Notes under the pieces: generated by a model
The model's database searches: none
The model's input: only the letters and a program-made list of their open reading frames with translations
What the model was told of the DNA's origin: nothing
Position numbers and translations under genes: made by a program
In this document: positions 1-11,175 of the stretch, one piece after another
How positions within the stretch are numbered: the first letter of the stretch is position 1
Layout: each line of letters begins with the position of its first letter
Assembly (NCBI GenBank): GCA_934728065.1
Contig: CAKVDW010000002.1
Location: 70,158-134,157, forward strand
Source of the DNA: an uncultured Campylobacter sp.
GTDB lineage: Bacteria > Campylobacterota > Campylobacteria > Campylobacterales > Campylobacteraceae
DNA: 64,000 nt
Direction of reading: 5' to 3'

Positions 1-410
1 TTGGAAAATACATTTTTATGTCAAATGCCGAGCAGAACAATGACGGGCGCAGTAAGCCGTCTATTTTGTCCGATGCTTTGGAGTCTCTCATCGCGGCGAT
101 TTATTTAGAAGCAGGCTTTGAGCGAGCAAAAAGCGTGGCTTTGTCCTTGCTAGAAGCGAATTTCCCGCACATTGACGCGGCTCATCTTGTGAAAGACTAT
201 AAAACTAAGCTACAAGAATTCACGCAAAGTGCTATGGCACAAGCACCAGAGTATGAAACCTTGCGCGCTTTTGGACCAGACCACAAAAAGCAGTTTGAAA
301 TCGCCCTAAAACTTGACGGCAAGGAGTTTGCGCGTGCTGTTGCGGGCAGTAAAAAAGAGGCGCAGCAAATGGCTGCACAAATCACGCTTGAAAAGTTAGG
401 AGTGCTATGA
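1..410 (+). CDS. rnc: Ribonuclease III, C-terminal part (5' end outside window)
   Basis: RNase III cleaves double-stranded RNA in rRNA and mRNA maturation. The frame is open from base 3 to the window edge, so the ATG at 18 is internal and the gene starts upstream. The visible part holds the end of the endonuclease domain (KPSILSDALESLIAAIYLE, the second catalytic acidic helix, about residues 13-30 of the visible part). It is followed by the double-stranded RNA-binding domain (KTKLQEF near residue 62, then AGSKKEAQQMAA and LEKLG at the C-terminus). The stop overlaps the aroC start by 4 bases (ATGA), so the two are probably translationally coupled. In C. jejuni, rnc and aroC are also adjacent, with rnhA next to them; here rnhA lies about 20 kb away. 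Confidence 0.93.
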   Translation, partial: GKYIFMSNAEQNNDGRSKPSILSDALESLIAAIYLEAGFERAKSVALSLLEANFPHIDAAHLVKDYKTKLQEFTQSAMAQAPEYETLRAFGPDHKKQFEIALKLDGKEFARAVAGSKKEAQQMAAQITLEKLGVL

Positions 411-1492
411 ATACCTTTGGAACGAGGCTTAAATTCACAAGTTTTGGCGAGTCGCACGGCGTAGCAGTGGGCTGTGTGATAGACGGCTTGCCCGCAGGAG
501 TGCGCATAAATGAGGCTTTTTTGCAGGCTGAGCTTGACAAAAGGCGAGGTGGCAAGCGATTTACCACGCCGCGAAAAGAAAGCGATAAGGCACAAATTTT
601 AAGCGGGGTTTTTGAGGGGTTAAGCACAGGCACGCCCCTAGCCATAGTGATTTACAACGAAAATCAGCACTCAAAAGACTATGAAAACATAAAGGATTTA
701 TTCCGCCCCGCACACGCGGATTTTACATACTTTGCAAAATACAGCATTAGGGATTATCGAGGCGGTGGGCGAGCAAGCGCAAGAGAAAGTGCGGCAAGAG
801 TGGCTGCTGGGGCTGTGGCGCAAATGTTGCTTGATGAATTTCACATAAGCGTAGAGAGTGGAATTTTTGCGGTGGGGGCTGTGAAAAGTTTGCTCAAAAA
901 CGCTGAATTTGACTTTGAATTTGCTAAAAATAGCGAAATTTTCGCCCTTGATAGCACTTTGGAAGATGCCTTTAAAGATGAAATCACAAAGGCACAAAAG
1001 GCAAAAGACAGCGTAGGTGCGGGCGTTTTTACGCGTATAAGTGGCGTTGTGGCTGGACTTGGCGAGCCTTTGTATGACAAGCTTGACTCTAAACTTGCTC
1101 ACGCCTTTATGGGGATAAATGCCGTAAAGGCTGTGGAAATCGGAGCTGGCGTGAGTGTGGGAGCTATGAGAGGCTCACAAAATAACGACTTGATGAGGGA
1201 CAATGCCTTTTTAAGCAACAATGCAGGCGGAATTTTAGGCGGCATTAGCTCAGGCGAGTGCGTGGAGCTAAAAAGCCATTTTAAGCCTACGCCGTCTATC
1301 TTTGCGCCGCAACAAACTATGGATAAATTCGGCAACAACGCCATTTGCGAGCTTAAAGGCAGGCACGATGCGTGCGTGGGTGTGCGTGGGAGCTTGCTTT
1401 GCACCGCTATGGCAAGGCTTGTCATCGCTGATGCCTTGCTTTTAAACGCGAGCGCGAATTTAACAAGGCTTAAAGGCGCGTATAAAATTTAA
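407..1492 (+). CDS. aroC: Chorismate synthase
   Basis: It catalyses the last shikimate step, from 5-enolpyruvylshikimate-3-phosphate to chorismate, using reduced FMN. The 361-residue length is normal. Family signatures are visible: GESHG near the N-terminus (residues 13-17), the RPAHADFTY segment near residue 100, the RGGGRASARE substrate/FMN loop near 120, and GGILGGISSGE plus KPTPSI in the C-terminal half. The start overlaps the rnc stop, so aroC is in the same operon. It is the last gene before the dnaA promoter region. Confidence 0.96.
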   Translation: MNTFGTRLKFTSFGESHGVAVGCVIDGLPAGVRINEAFLQAELDKRRGGKRFTTPRKESDKAQILSGVFEGLSTGTPLAIVIYNENQHSKDYENIKDLFRPAHADFTYFAKYSIRDYRGGGRASARESAARVAAGAVAQMLLDEFHISVESGIFAVGAVKSLLKNAEFDFEFAKNSEIFALDSTLEDAFKDEITKAQKAKDSVGAGVFTRISGVVAGLGEPLYDKLDSKLAHAFMGINAVKAVEIGAGVSVGAMRGSQNNDLMRDNAFLSNNAGGILGGISSGECVELKSHFKPTPSIFAPQQTMDKFGNNAICELKGRHDACVGVRGSLLCTAMARLVIADALLLNASANLTRLKGAYKI

Positions 1493-1536
1493 GAAAATTC
1501 ACAAAATCTTGTAACTCTTTTTTATAAATTTTTGGG

Positions 1537-1542
1537 TAAAAT
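1537..1542 (+). promoter_or_regulatory. Probable dnaA promoter -10 element
   Basis: TAAAAT preceded by a T-rich stretch and GGG, in the 89-base gap between aroC and dnaA. Campylobacter sigma-70 promoters typically have a -10 box and periodic T-rich upstream DNA rather than a strong -35. It lies 40 bases before the dnaA start. This is inferred from motif and position only. Confidence 0.4.
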
Positions 1543-1581
1543 ATCAGCTTAAAATAAATTTTTTACCACAAAAGGTTGATT

Positions 1582-2904
1582 TTGGACGCGAGTGCCTTGC
1601 TTTCGCACTTCAAAGATGAAGTGTCAAAGAACGAATACGAAAACTACATTAGCTTGCTGAATTTTAGCGAAAAAAGCTCAAAGGCTGATTTTTTAGTCTT
1701 TACCGCGCCTAACGAGCTGATGGCGAAATTCCTGCAAAGTAAATATGCGGGCAGGCTGGCTTATTTTTATGAAGTGCAAAGCGGCAACAAAGCCAAAGTG
1801 CAAATTCAAAGCGTATTTCAAAAGCCCACAAAAAGCCGCACCAAAGTCGATATAGCTCAAATCAAATCCCAAAGCACGATACTTAACCCACTATATACCT
1901 TTGAAAACTTTGTCGTTGGGGATTCTAATCAATACGCCTTTACAACCTGCAAAGCCGTAGCGAACAAAGACAAGCTCGGCAAACTTTACAACCCCATATT
2001 TATCTATGGTCCAACGGGGCTTGGTAAAACTCATTTGCTGCAAGCTGTGGGAAATGCGTGCTTGGAGCTAGGCAAAAAAATCATCTACGCCACGAGCGCG
2101 AACTTTATGAACGATTTTACCGCTCATCTTAAAAACTCCACTATGGAAAAATTCCACGAAAAGTATAGGAATTGTGATGTTTTGCTCATCGATGATGTGC
2201 AGTTTTTTGGCAAGACGGATAAAATTCAAGAAGAATTTTTCTTTACTTTCAACGAAGTCAAAGAGCATTTTGGGCAAATCATAATGACAAGCGATAATCC
2301 CCCAAATATGCTCAAAGGCATCACAGAACGCCTTAAATCACGCTTTGCAAACGGCATCATCGCTGATATAACCCCGCCTGAATTTGAAACCAAAATGGCG
2401 ATTATCCGCAAAAAGTGTGAATTTAGCGGTGTGAATTTAGATGATGGAGTCATCACTTACATAGCCACTTCAATGGGCGATAATATAAGAGAAATAGAAG
2501 GAATGATAACAAGCCTTAATGCTTACTCGCGGCTCATCAACCAAGAAATCACGCCAGACATAGCAAAATCCATAATGAAAGACCACATAAAAGAACAAAA
2601 AGAAAGCATTTCCATAGATGACATTTTAGCGGTGGTGTGTAAGGAATTTAACCTAAAATCAAACGACATTCGCTCAAACAAAAAAACCCAGCAAATCGTT
2701 TTGGCAAGGCGGGTTGTGATATATCTTGCAAGAGAGCTTACGGGCGTTTCTATGCCGATTTTAGCGCGGCTTTTTGCGATGAAAGACCACACAGCCATTT
2801 CACATAATGTGAAAAAAATCAACGAAGACATTAAAAATGATGAGAATTTAAGACAACAAATCACAGAGTTAAAAAACAAAATTTTAATCAAAAAGCAAAG
2901 TTAG
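1582..2904 (+). CDS. dnaA: Chromosomal replication initiator DnaA
   Basis: This AAA+ ATPase binds DnaA boxes and opens the origin. Domains in order: N-terminal DnaB-interaction domain (about 1-80), linker, AAA+ core with Walker A GPTGLGKT and Walker B LLIDDVQF, and the C-terminal DNA-binding domain with the signature DHTAISHNVKKI. A TTG at 1576 would put the AAAGG Shine-Dalgarno (1571-1575) directly against the start codon. The next in-frame TTG at 1582 leaves six bases of spacing and gives 440 residues, so I choose it. The downstream neighbours are oriC-like sequence, dnaN and gyrB, the usual origin arrangement. Confidence 0.95.
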   Translation: MDASALLSHFKDEVSKNEYENYISLLNFSEKSSKADFLVFTAPNELMAKFLQSKYAGRLAYFYEVQSGNKAKVQIQSVFQKPTKSRTKVDIAQIKSQSTILNPLYTFENFVVGDSNQYAFTTCKAVANKDKLGKLYNPIFIYGPTGLGKTHLLQAVGNACLELGKKIIYATSANFMNDFTAHLKNSTMEKFHEKYRNCDVLLIDDVQFFGKTDKIQEEFFFTFNEVKEHFGQIIMTSDNPPNMLKGITERLKSRFANGIIADITPPEFETKMAIIRKKCEFSGVNLDDGVITYIATSMGDNIREIEGMITSLNAYSRLINQEITPDIAKSIMKDHIKEQKESISIDDILAVVCKEFNLKSNDIRSNKKTQQIVLARRVVIYLARELTGVSMPILARLFAMKDHTAISHNVKKINEDIKNDENLRQQITELKNKILIKKQS

Positions 2905-3042
2905 TGTGAAAAAATGTGAAAAAGTAAAATTAAGTTTATATTATAAAAACTATGCTAAAATAGAAAGCAAAAATAGTTTTTCACATTTTCAACATAGTTA
3001 TTGTTATGATGAAATGAAATTTAAAAATACAAAGGAGAAAAA
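2905..3042 (+). other. Probable chromosomal origin (oriC) between dnaA and dnaN
   Basis: This 138-base AT-rich spacer has DnaA-box-like 9-mers. TGTGAAAAA occurs at 2905-2913 and again exactly 10 bases later at 2915-2923. The reverse complement TTTTTCACA is at 2977-2985. An AT-rich stretch (about 2925-2972) lies between the oppositely oriented boxes and could be the unwinding element. The position between dnaA and dnaN matches the origin reported for C. jejuni. The first two boxes directly follow the dnaA stop codon. The call rests on box pattern and location; GC-skew reversal was not computed. Confidence 0.7.
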
Positions 3043-4110
3043 ATGAAACTCAGCATTAACAAAAACACCCTTGAATCAGCCATTAGTTTGTGTAGTGCCT
3101 ATGCAGATAAAAAGGACATTAGTTCCATATCCTCACATTTGCTTTTTGAAGCAAGTGATGATAAACTTGTTATAAAGGCAAGTGATTTTGAAATAGGATT
3201 GATTTATAAGATTAAAAAAATCAAAATTGAAAAAGAGGGCTTTGCCACAGTCCAAGCTAAAAGCATAGTTGATATGATTAAAAACTTAAGCAATGAAGAA
3301 ATCATTTTAGAAACTGTTGAAAACTCACTCTTTATCCGCCAAAAAAGCACAAAGTATAAGCTTGCTATGTTTAACTATGAGGACTTTCCACTCTTCCCAA
3401 ACACAGAGGGCAAGGATAAATTTGACTTAGATTCAAGTGATTTAAGCAGAAGTCTTAAAAAGATTTTACCTGTGGTTGATACAAACAACCCAAAACCCTC
3501 ATTAAATGGTGCTTTAATCGACATAAAAGGCGATAGGATTAATTTTGTCAGCACTGATACTAAAAGATTAGCCATTTACACGCTTAACAAAAACAGCGAA
3601 AAAGAATTTTCTTTAAGCATTCCTAAAAAAGCCATTATGGAAATGCAAAAACTCTTTTATGAAAAAATCGAGCTTTTTTATGGTGATAATATTTTAATCG
3701 CCAAAAATGAAAACTTTGAATTTTATACCAAGCTCATCAATGATAAATTCCCAGATTATGAAAAGGTTATTCCAAGACAAATTAGCCAAGAATTTACCTT
3801 TAAAACTGAAGATTTCATCGATAGTTTGAAAAAAATCAGTGCTGTTGCTGAAAAAATGAAACTGCATTTTAACAAAAATAAACTTATTTTTGAGGGTATG
3901 AGCATTGATAATATGGAGGCAAAAACAGAGCTTGATATAGAGCTTGATATAAAAGAGGACTTTTCTTTAAATATCACAATCAAACACCTCATAGACTTTT
4001 TAAATTCTATTGAATCTGAGGACTTTAAGTTTTTTGTCAATGAACCAAATTTAGCCTTTGTTGTTCGTTGTGAGCAGCTTGAAACGATAATAATGCCTGT
4101 CATCTTATAA
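3043..4110 (+). CDS. dnaN: DNA polymerase III beta subunit (sliding clamp)
   Basis: This ring-shaped processivity clamp tethers DNA polymerase III to DNA. At 355 residues it is of normal length for Campylobacter, with three repeated clamp folds, and starts MKLSINKNTLE. It ends with EQLETIIMPVIL, matching the clamp C-terminus (MP.R/I.). A strong Shine-Dalgarno (AAAGGAG) lies 5 bases before the ATG. Codons are more AT-rich than in aroC or carB. It lies directly upstream of gyrB, which begins 19 bases after its stop. Confidence 0.96.
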   Translation: MKLSINKNTLESAISLCSAYADKKDISSISSHLLFEASDDKLVIKASDFEIGLIYKIKKIKIEKEGFATVQAKSIVDMIKNLSNEEIILETVENSLFIRQKSTKYKLAMFNYEDFPLFPNTEGKDKFDLDSSDLSRSLKKILPVVDTNNPKPSLNGALIDIKGDRINFVSTDTKRLAIYTLNKNSEKEFSLSIPKKAIMEMQKLFYEKIELFYGDNILIAKNENFEFYTKLINDKFPDYEKVIPRQISQEFTFKTEDFIDSLKKISAVAEKMKLHFNKNKLIFEGMSIDNMEAKTELDIELDIKEDFSLNITIKHLIDFLNSIESEDFKFFVNEPNLAFVVRCEQLETIIMPVIL

Positions 4111-4120
4111 GAAAGTTTAA

Positions 4121-6445
<2,325 letters not shown>

Positions 6446-6454
6446 GCGTGTGTT

Positions 6455-6478
6455 AAGCTGTATCGCAGCTTTGTTTTT
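6455..6478 (+). terminator. Rho-independent terminator after gyrB
   Basis: Stem AAGCTG (6455-6460) with CAGCTT (6466-6471), a 5-base loop and then TGTTTTTG. It begins 10 bases after the gyrB stop. Confidence 0.6.
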
Positions 6479-6621
6479 GATAGAATGAATTTATATTCGG
6501 CACAGTGCTTATTTTAGGCTTAATTTTGTGCCGTTTGTGCTTGTATGCTTTTAAGTGCGGTTAAAGCTTTGGTGCTATGAGCATTGCTTGATTTTATCTC
6601 TATGTTTTGAAAAACGGATTT

Positions 6622-7197
6622 TTATGCCTTTAACTTTTCAAAAAACTCTCCGCATTTTGCTTTAAATTCATCATTTGAGCCTATATTTTCGATGATTATG
6701 TCGGCAAGTTTTCGTTTTTGTTCTATGTCAATTTGCGCCTTTATCCTTAAATTTGCCTCATTTAAATTCAAATCATTTCGCGCCATTAAACGCTTTAAAC
6801 AAAGCTCTTTTGGAGCATAGATTAAAATCACCTTGCCTAAATTTTCATAATTTTTACTCTCAAAAAACAAAGGAATTTCCGCAAAAACCACGCCATTTTG
6901 CTTTGCAAGCCAAGCCGTTATAATGGCGTAAATTTTTGGGTGCATAAAATTTTCAAGCTTTTTTCGCAAAGATTTATTGCTAAAAACGAGTTCGCCAAGT
7001 TTTTTTCTATTTACTGCCCCATCTTGCAAAAAGCTTGAAATGCCCAAATACTCAGCAAGCTCACGCCCATTTTGCTCTAAAATTTGATGCGCTACCTTAT
7101 CGGCGCTAATGCACGCAAAGCCCCTTTGCATAGCCATTTGCATAAAACTTGACTTGCCACTTGCAATGCCGCCCGTTACAAAAAACACCCTTTTCAT
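6622..7197 (-). CDS. coaE: Dephospho-CoA kinase
   Basis: It phosphorylates dephospho-CoA in the last step of coenzyme A synthesis. The 191-residue protein has an N-terminal P-loop (GGIASGKSS, residues 9-17) after a beta strand. It also shows the family's ISADKVAHQIL segment (Asp base), the EIPLFFE lid/substrate motif and a RMMARND-like segment. Length is normal. It is divergent from purM with 58 bases between, and encoded opposite to gyrB across a 176-base gap. Confidence 0.92.
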   Translation of the reverse strand: MKRVFFVTGGIASGKSSFMQMAMQRGFACISADKVAHQILEQNGRELAEYLGISSFLQDGAVNRKKLGELVFSNKSLRKKLENFMHPKIYAIITAWLAKQNGVVFAEIPLFFESKNYENLGKVILIYAPKELCLKRLMARNDLNLNEANLRIKAQIDIEQKRKLADIIIENIGSNDEFKAKCGEFFEKLKA

Positions 7198-7224
7198 CGC
7201 AACCTTTTTTAAAAGAATTTAAGC

Positions 7225-7230
7225 TATAAT
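7225..7230 (+). promoter_or_regulatory. Probable purM -10 element
   Basis: TATAAT preceded by AGC and a T-rich stretch, 25 bases before the purM start, in the divergent spacer with coaE. Inferred from motif and position. Confidence 0.5.
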
Positions 7231-7255
7231 AGCCAAAAATTTTTAAGGATTAGCG

Positions 7256-8242
7256 ATGATAAGCTACGAGCAAGCAGGAGTGAGCATTGACAGGGGCAAC
7301 GCCTTTGTCGAGAGCATAAAACCGCTGGTAAAAGGCACTTTCACTCAGGGCGTTGTCGGGGGAATCGGCTCTTTTTCGGGGGCGTTCGCCTTGCCAAGCG
7401 GCTACAAAAACCCCGTGTTGCTAGCCGCCACAGACGGCGTAGGCACAAAACTTCGTCTTGCCATAGACGCGGCAAATTTCGATGGCATAGGGCAGGATTT
7501 GGTTGCTATGTGCGTAAATGACTTGATTTGCAACTTTGCAAAGCCCTTGTTTTTTTTGGATTACTACGCCACAGGCAAATTAGACTTAAACACCGCTCAA
7601 AGCGTGCTAAAAAGCATAGCAAACGCTTGTAAAGAGTGTGAATGCGCCCTCATCGGCGGCGAAACAGCCGAAATGCCCTCAATGTATGCGCCCACCGACT
7701 TTGACATAGCGGGCTTTGCGGTGGGTATAGCTGAGCAAAGTGAGATTGACAGGCGAAAATTCGTGCAAAATGGCGACATAATCCTTGCTTTGCCAAGCTC
7801 TGGGCTACATTCAAACGGCTTTTCACTTGCTAGAAAGGTGCTTTTTGATGAGTTAAAACTTAAATTTGACGATAAAATCGGACAAAATTCACTCATTGAA
7901 ACCTTGCTAACGCCTACTCGCCTTTATGTGAAAGACTTTTTGCGCCTAAAACCTTTCATCAACGCCCTAGCGCACATCACAGGCGGGGGCTTGCTTGAAA
8001 ATCTACCCCGAGTTTTGCCCGCTGGATTAGGTGCGGTGATACACAAGCACCACTTAAAAACGCCTGAAATTTTTTATCAAATCGGCGAATGCGTAAGCGA
8101 AAATGAAATGTATCGCAGCTTTAATATGGGCGTGGGACTAGCCCTCATCGTAAGTGCGCAAAATGTCGCCAAAGTGCTTGAAAACTCGGACGCTTTCATC
8201 ATCGGCGAAGTGGTGTATAATGAAGGCGTGATTTTGGAGTGA
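7256..8242 (+). CDS. purM: Phosphoribosylformylglycinamidine cyclo-ligase
   Basis: AIR synthetase closes the imidazole ring in purine synthesis. The 328-residue protein shows YEQAGVSIDRGN at the N-terminus, the ATP-binding TDGVGTKLRLA segment, and the conserved GGETAEMP and HITGGGLLENLPR motifs. Length and domain order are normal. It sits between coaE and a glycosyltransferase gene with no metabolic partner beside it. Confidence 0.96.
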   Translation: MISYEQAGVSIDRGNAFVESIKPLVKGTFTQGVVGGIGSFSGAFALPSGYKNPVLLAATDGVGTKLRLAIDAANFDGIGQDLVAMCVNDLICNFAKPLFFLDYYATGKLDLNTAQSVLKSIANACKECECALIGGETAEMPSMYAPTDFDIAGFAVGIAEQSEIDRRKFVQNGDIILALPSSGLHSNGFSLARKVLFDELKLKFDDKIGQNSLIETLLTPTRLYVKDFLRLKPFINALAHITGGGLLENLPRVLPAGLGAVIHKHHLKTPEIFYQIGECVSENEMYRSFNMGVGLALIVSAQNVAKVLENSDAFIIGEVVYNEGVILE

Positions 8243-8338
8243 AAACAAGGCTAAATTTTGATGATGAGAGCAAATTTTTAAGCGAAAATTTGCGCTGAAC
8301 TTTGAATTTTTGAGTGTGAGAAAGATTAAGGAGTGGTT

Positions 8339-10126
8339 TTGGATACTAAAAAAATCAGCGTTTGCATACTTGTAAAAAACGCGCAAAACACTTTGGCGCA
8401 GTGTTTAGAGTCCTTGCGTGAGTTTGGCGAAATCGTGCTTTTGGATAACAACAGCACAGACAAAACCCTACAAATCGCGCAAGAATTTAACACAGCGTAT
8501 AAAAATTTACGCATAGAAAAAAGCGAATTCATCGGCTTTGGAGCGCTTAAAAATTTATGCGTAAGCTATGCAAAAAATGAGTGGATTTTAAGCATAGATA
8601 GCGATGAGGTGCTTGAAAATGAGGCTTTAAGCGAAATTAAGACGCTTGATTTAAAGCAAAATTGTGTTGTGGCTTTGGGACGAAAAAACCTTTATGATGG
8701 CGAGTGGATAAAGGCTTGCGGGTGGTATCCTGACTTTGTATGGCGGATTTTTAACAAAAATTTCACGGGCTTTAATGACAATTTTGTCCACGAAAGCGTG
8801 AAAATCCCACAAAATGCTGAAAAAATTTATCTTAAAAACGCGCTTAAACACTATGCTTTCAACGATATAGAAAGTATCATCACCAAAATGAACCGCTACA
8901 CCAGCTTTTCAGCGCAGGAAAAATTTAAAAAAGGCAAGAAAGCAAGCTTTTTGGGAGCGATTTTGCGCTTTCATCTTACTTTTTTTAGGGATTATTTTTT
9001 GCGAAAGGGCTTTTTATGTGGCTACAAGGGCTTTATCGTGGCATTGCTTAATGCTGAGGGCGCATTTTACCGCTACGCAAAGCTTTATGAGCTGCAAAAA
9101 GACAAAGAACCAAAAGTCATCGCCTTTGACAGACGGCTTGGTGTAGGCGACATTATATCAAGCATTCCAGCCTTTTATCTTGCAAAAAAGCTCTATCCAC
9201 AGGCGAAATTTATCCTTATCACCAACAAAATCGGCGCAAATTTGTGCCAAAATTTTGATTTTATCGACAAAATCATTGTCGAAAAAGTGGATTTTGAAGC
9301 AAAAGACTTTGCCAAAATCATCGATGAAAACGCTGTTGATACCTTGCTTTTAGGGCATAGGACAAGCAAAATCATCAAACTTGCCAAACAAAGCAAATGC
9401 CCTAACAAAATCATTTCGTGGCGGCATTTGCACTCACTTTTTTCATCGCGCTTTAAGCACCCAAAGCACATAAAAAGGTTGCAAAGGCTTGAAATACTGC
9501 GTTGTTTGGATTTAGTGCAGATGATAGAGCCTAAAAAATGCGCCCAAAATGCTGAATTTAACTTTGAGACTTTTCTCGTGCGACTTCAAACAAGCCCAAA
9601 AAACAAAGCCTTTGTTGATGAGTTTTTTAAACAAATTCAAAAGCCTTATGCTACAATCATCGGCATTAGCCCCTTTGGCATATCATCAGCAAATTATAAC
9701 CTTGCCATAAATGACTGGATAGGGCTTGTGCGAAATTTAGCCCAAAAATTCAGCAAAACCTTGTTTGTGTTTATGAATTTTAAGGGCAGTGGTTATGAAT
9801 TTGCGCCATTTAGCGAAGAAAACATTAAAGTTTTTACAAATGATGATGATTTGCTGAATTTAGTCGAACTTACAAGCAGGCTCAACCTTTGCATAAGCTT
9901 ATCTACGGGCAATATCCACATAGCTGATAATTTAGGCATCGATACTTTGGGCTTTTTTGCAAGAACAGATGAAAAACTTTTTGCCTGCGGGCAGTATGGA
10001 GGGCATTTTGAGGCTCTTTTCTTGCCAAAAGAATGGCAAAAAGACTATGAATTTTACAAAAATGCCTTTTTTCAAAAAGCCACCAAATGCGTGCAAAATA
10101 TCACAAAACAAAAGGACACACAATGA
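8339..10126 (+). CDS. Two-domain glycosyltransferase (GT2-GT9 fusion), likely lipooligosaccharide synthesis
   Basis: Residues 1-230 are a WaaE/KdtX-like family 2 glycosyltransferase: KKISVCILVKN, then LLDNNSTDKT and the SIDSDEVLE metal-binding segment. Residues 260-595 form a family 9 (heptosyltransferase-like) domain: FDRRLGVGDIISSIPAF, GISPFG, and NDDDLLNLVELTSRL leading to STGNIHIAD. A GTG at 8333 lies inside the AAGGAG Shine-Dalgarno, so the TTG at 8339, five bases downstream of it, is the better start. The stop overlaps the next gene (ATGA). That next gene is a standalone GT9 paralogue of the second domain. The likely role is transfer of sugars to the lipooligosaccharide core; acceptor and donor are unknown. 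Confidence 0.82.
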   Translation: MDTKKISVCILVKNAQNTLAQCLESLREFGEIVLLDNNSTDKTLQIAQEFNTAYKNLRIEKSEFIGFGALKNLCVSYAKNEWILSIDSDEVLENEALSEIKTLDLKQNCVVALGRKNLYDGEWIKACGWYPDFVWRIFNKNFTGFNDNFVHESVKIPQNAEKIYLKNALKHYAFNDIESIITKMNRYTSFSAQEKFKKGKKASFLGAILRFHLTFFRDYFLRKGFLCGYKGFIVALLNAEGAFYRYAKLYELQKDKEPKVIAFDRRLGVGDIISSIPAFYLAKKLYPQAKFILITNKIGANLCQNFDFIDKIIVEKVDFEAKDFAKIIDENAVDTLLLGHRTSKIIKLAKQSKCPNKIISWRHLHSLFSSRFKHPKHIKRLQRLEILRCLDLVQMIEPKKCAQNAEFNFETFLVRLQTSPKNKAFVDEFFKQIQKPYATIIGISPFGISSANYNLAINDWIGLVRNLAQKFSKTLFVFMNFKGSGYEFAPFSEENIKVFTNDDDLLNLVELTSRLNLCISLSTGNIHIADNLGIDTLGFFARTDEKLFACGQYGGHFEALFLPKEWQKDYEFYKNAFFQKATKCVQNITKQKDTQ

Positions 10127-11138
10127 AAATGGCTCTAATTTGTAATTTTACGAGTTTAGGGGACAATATAGTCAATATCAAAGCACTTTACGCCCTAAAA
10201 ATGCTTTATCCAAACGACACGGTTTCTTTCATCATTAAAAAAGCCTTTGCAAGAGTGTTTGAAAATTTAGCCTTTGTTGATGAACTCGCTTTCATTGATG
10301 ATTTGACTAATGGGGGGGGGGGGATTTAGATTTACAAGGGCTTAATATAGACATTTTGCTTTTGGGGCGTTCATACAAGGATAAATTCATCATTAAAGCC
10401 GCCAAAAATGCAAATATCAAGCGTATCATCTCGCCATTTCACTCCAAAACCTTTTTTGATGGGCAAATACAGTCTTTTCTTTATCTGCAAATTCACAAAT
10501 GCTTGGAAAGCTACAAGCTTTTAAGAGCTGTTCGGGCTGTGGATAAAAAGCATTATGACGCAAATATCGACAAAATAGACTTTTCAAAGGCTCGTTTGCA
10601 AACTCTTAGTGAAAACAAAGCCTTTGTTGATGAGTTTTGCAAAAAACATAAGCTAAATTCCTATAAAAAAGTCGTTGGGCTAAATCCTTTTGGATTTTCA
10701 AATCCAAATTTTAAATTTGAGATAAAAGAGTGGGAAAAATTAGGCGAAATTTTAGCACAAACTTACCCTAAAATAGCCTTTGTGATGATGAATTATAAGG
10801 CAAATTCCTATCATTACAAGCTTTTTGCGCAAGAAAATTTAAAAGCCTTTGTAAATGATGATGATTTGCTGAATTTGGTTGAATTTACAAGTCGTTTGGA
10901 CTTACTCATCAGCGTAGATACGGGCAATGTGCATATAGCTGATAATCTTAACAAGTCTATTTTAGAAGTGATTAAGCGTAGAAAAATATCTTTTGAGTGG
11001 TGCGGTGGGAGTTATGGCAATGAATGCGAGCTTGTAAAACTGCCAAATGGCTGGAAAAAGCACTATGAAAAGCATAAAAACGCCTTTTTTCAAAAAGCTA
11101 TCAAGCAAGCAGCAAGGCTTGCAAAAGGGCAAATTTAG
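10123..11138 (+). CDS. GT9 heptosyltransferase-like protein, phase-variable, OFF as sequenced
   Basis: The frame starts at ATG 10123, overlapping the upstream stop, and encodes a GT9 N-terminus (MALICNFTSLGDNIVNIKAL). It then enters a tract of 12 G at 10312-10323 and stops at TAG 10327. The rest (DLDLQGLNIDILLLGRS, then NDDDLLNLVEFTSRLDL and STVDTGNVHIAD-like segments) continues in another frame to 11138. Ten or thirteen G would join the two parts into about 337 residues. The C-terminal part is closely similar to the GT9 domain of the upstream fusion. It probably modifies surface glycan when ON; the substrate is unknown. Confidence 0.83.
10312..10323 (+). repeat. Poly-G tract (12 G) in GT9 gene
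   Basis: A homopolymer of 12 G inside a coding region, flanked by AAT and ATTTAG. Slipped-strand mispairing here would switch the gene; 10 or 13 G restore the frame and 12 G does not. Confidence 0.9.
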
Positions 11139-11175
11139 GGACAAAATGAGCTTTATCTTGCCAAATAAGCTCAAT

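Noticed and set aside
2798..2814. TTTCACA-TAA-TGTGAAA inverted repeat inside dnaA, looking like paired DnaA boxes
   Set aside because: It encodes the invariant AISHNVKK of the DnaA signature; codon constraint explains it.
8270..8293. GCAAATTTT/AAAATTTGC hairpin between purM and the glycosyltransferase
   Set aside because: Nine-base AT-rich stem with no T run; chance is likely in this composition, so not called a terminator.
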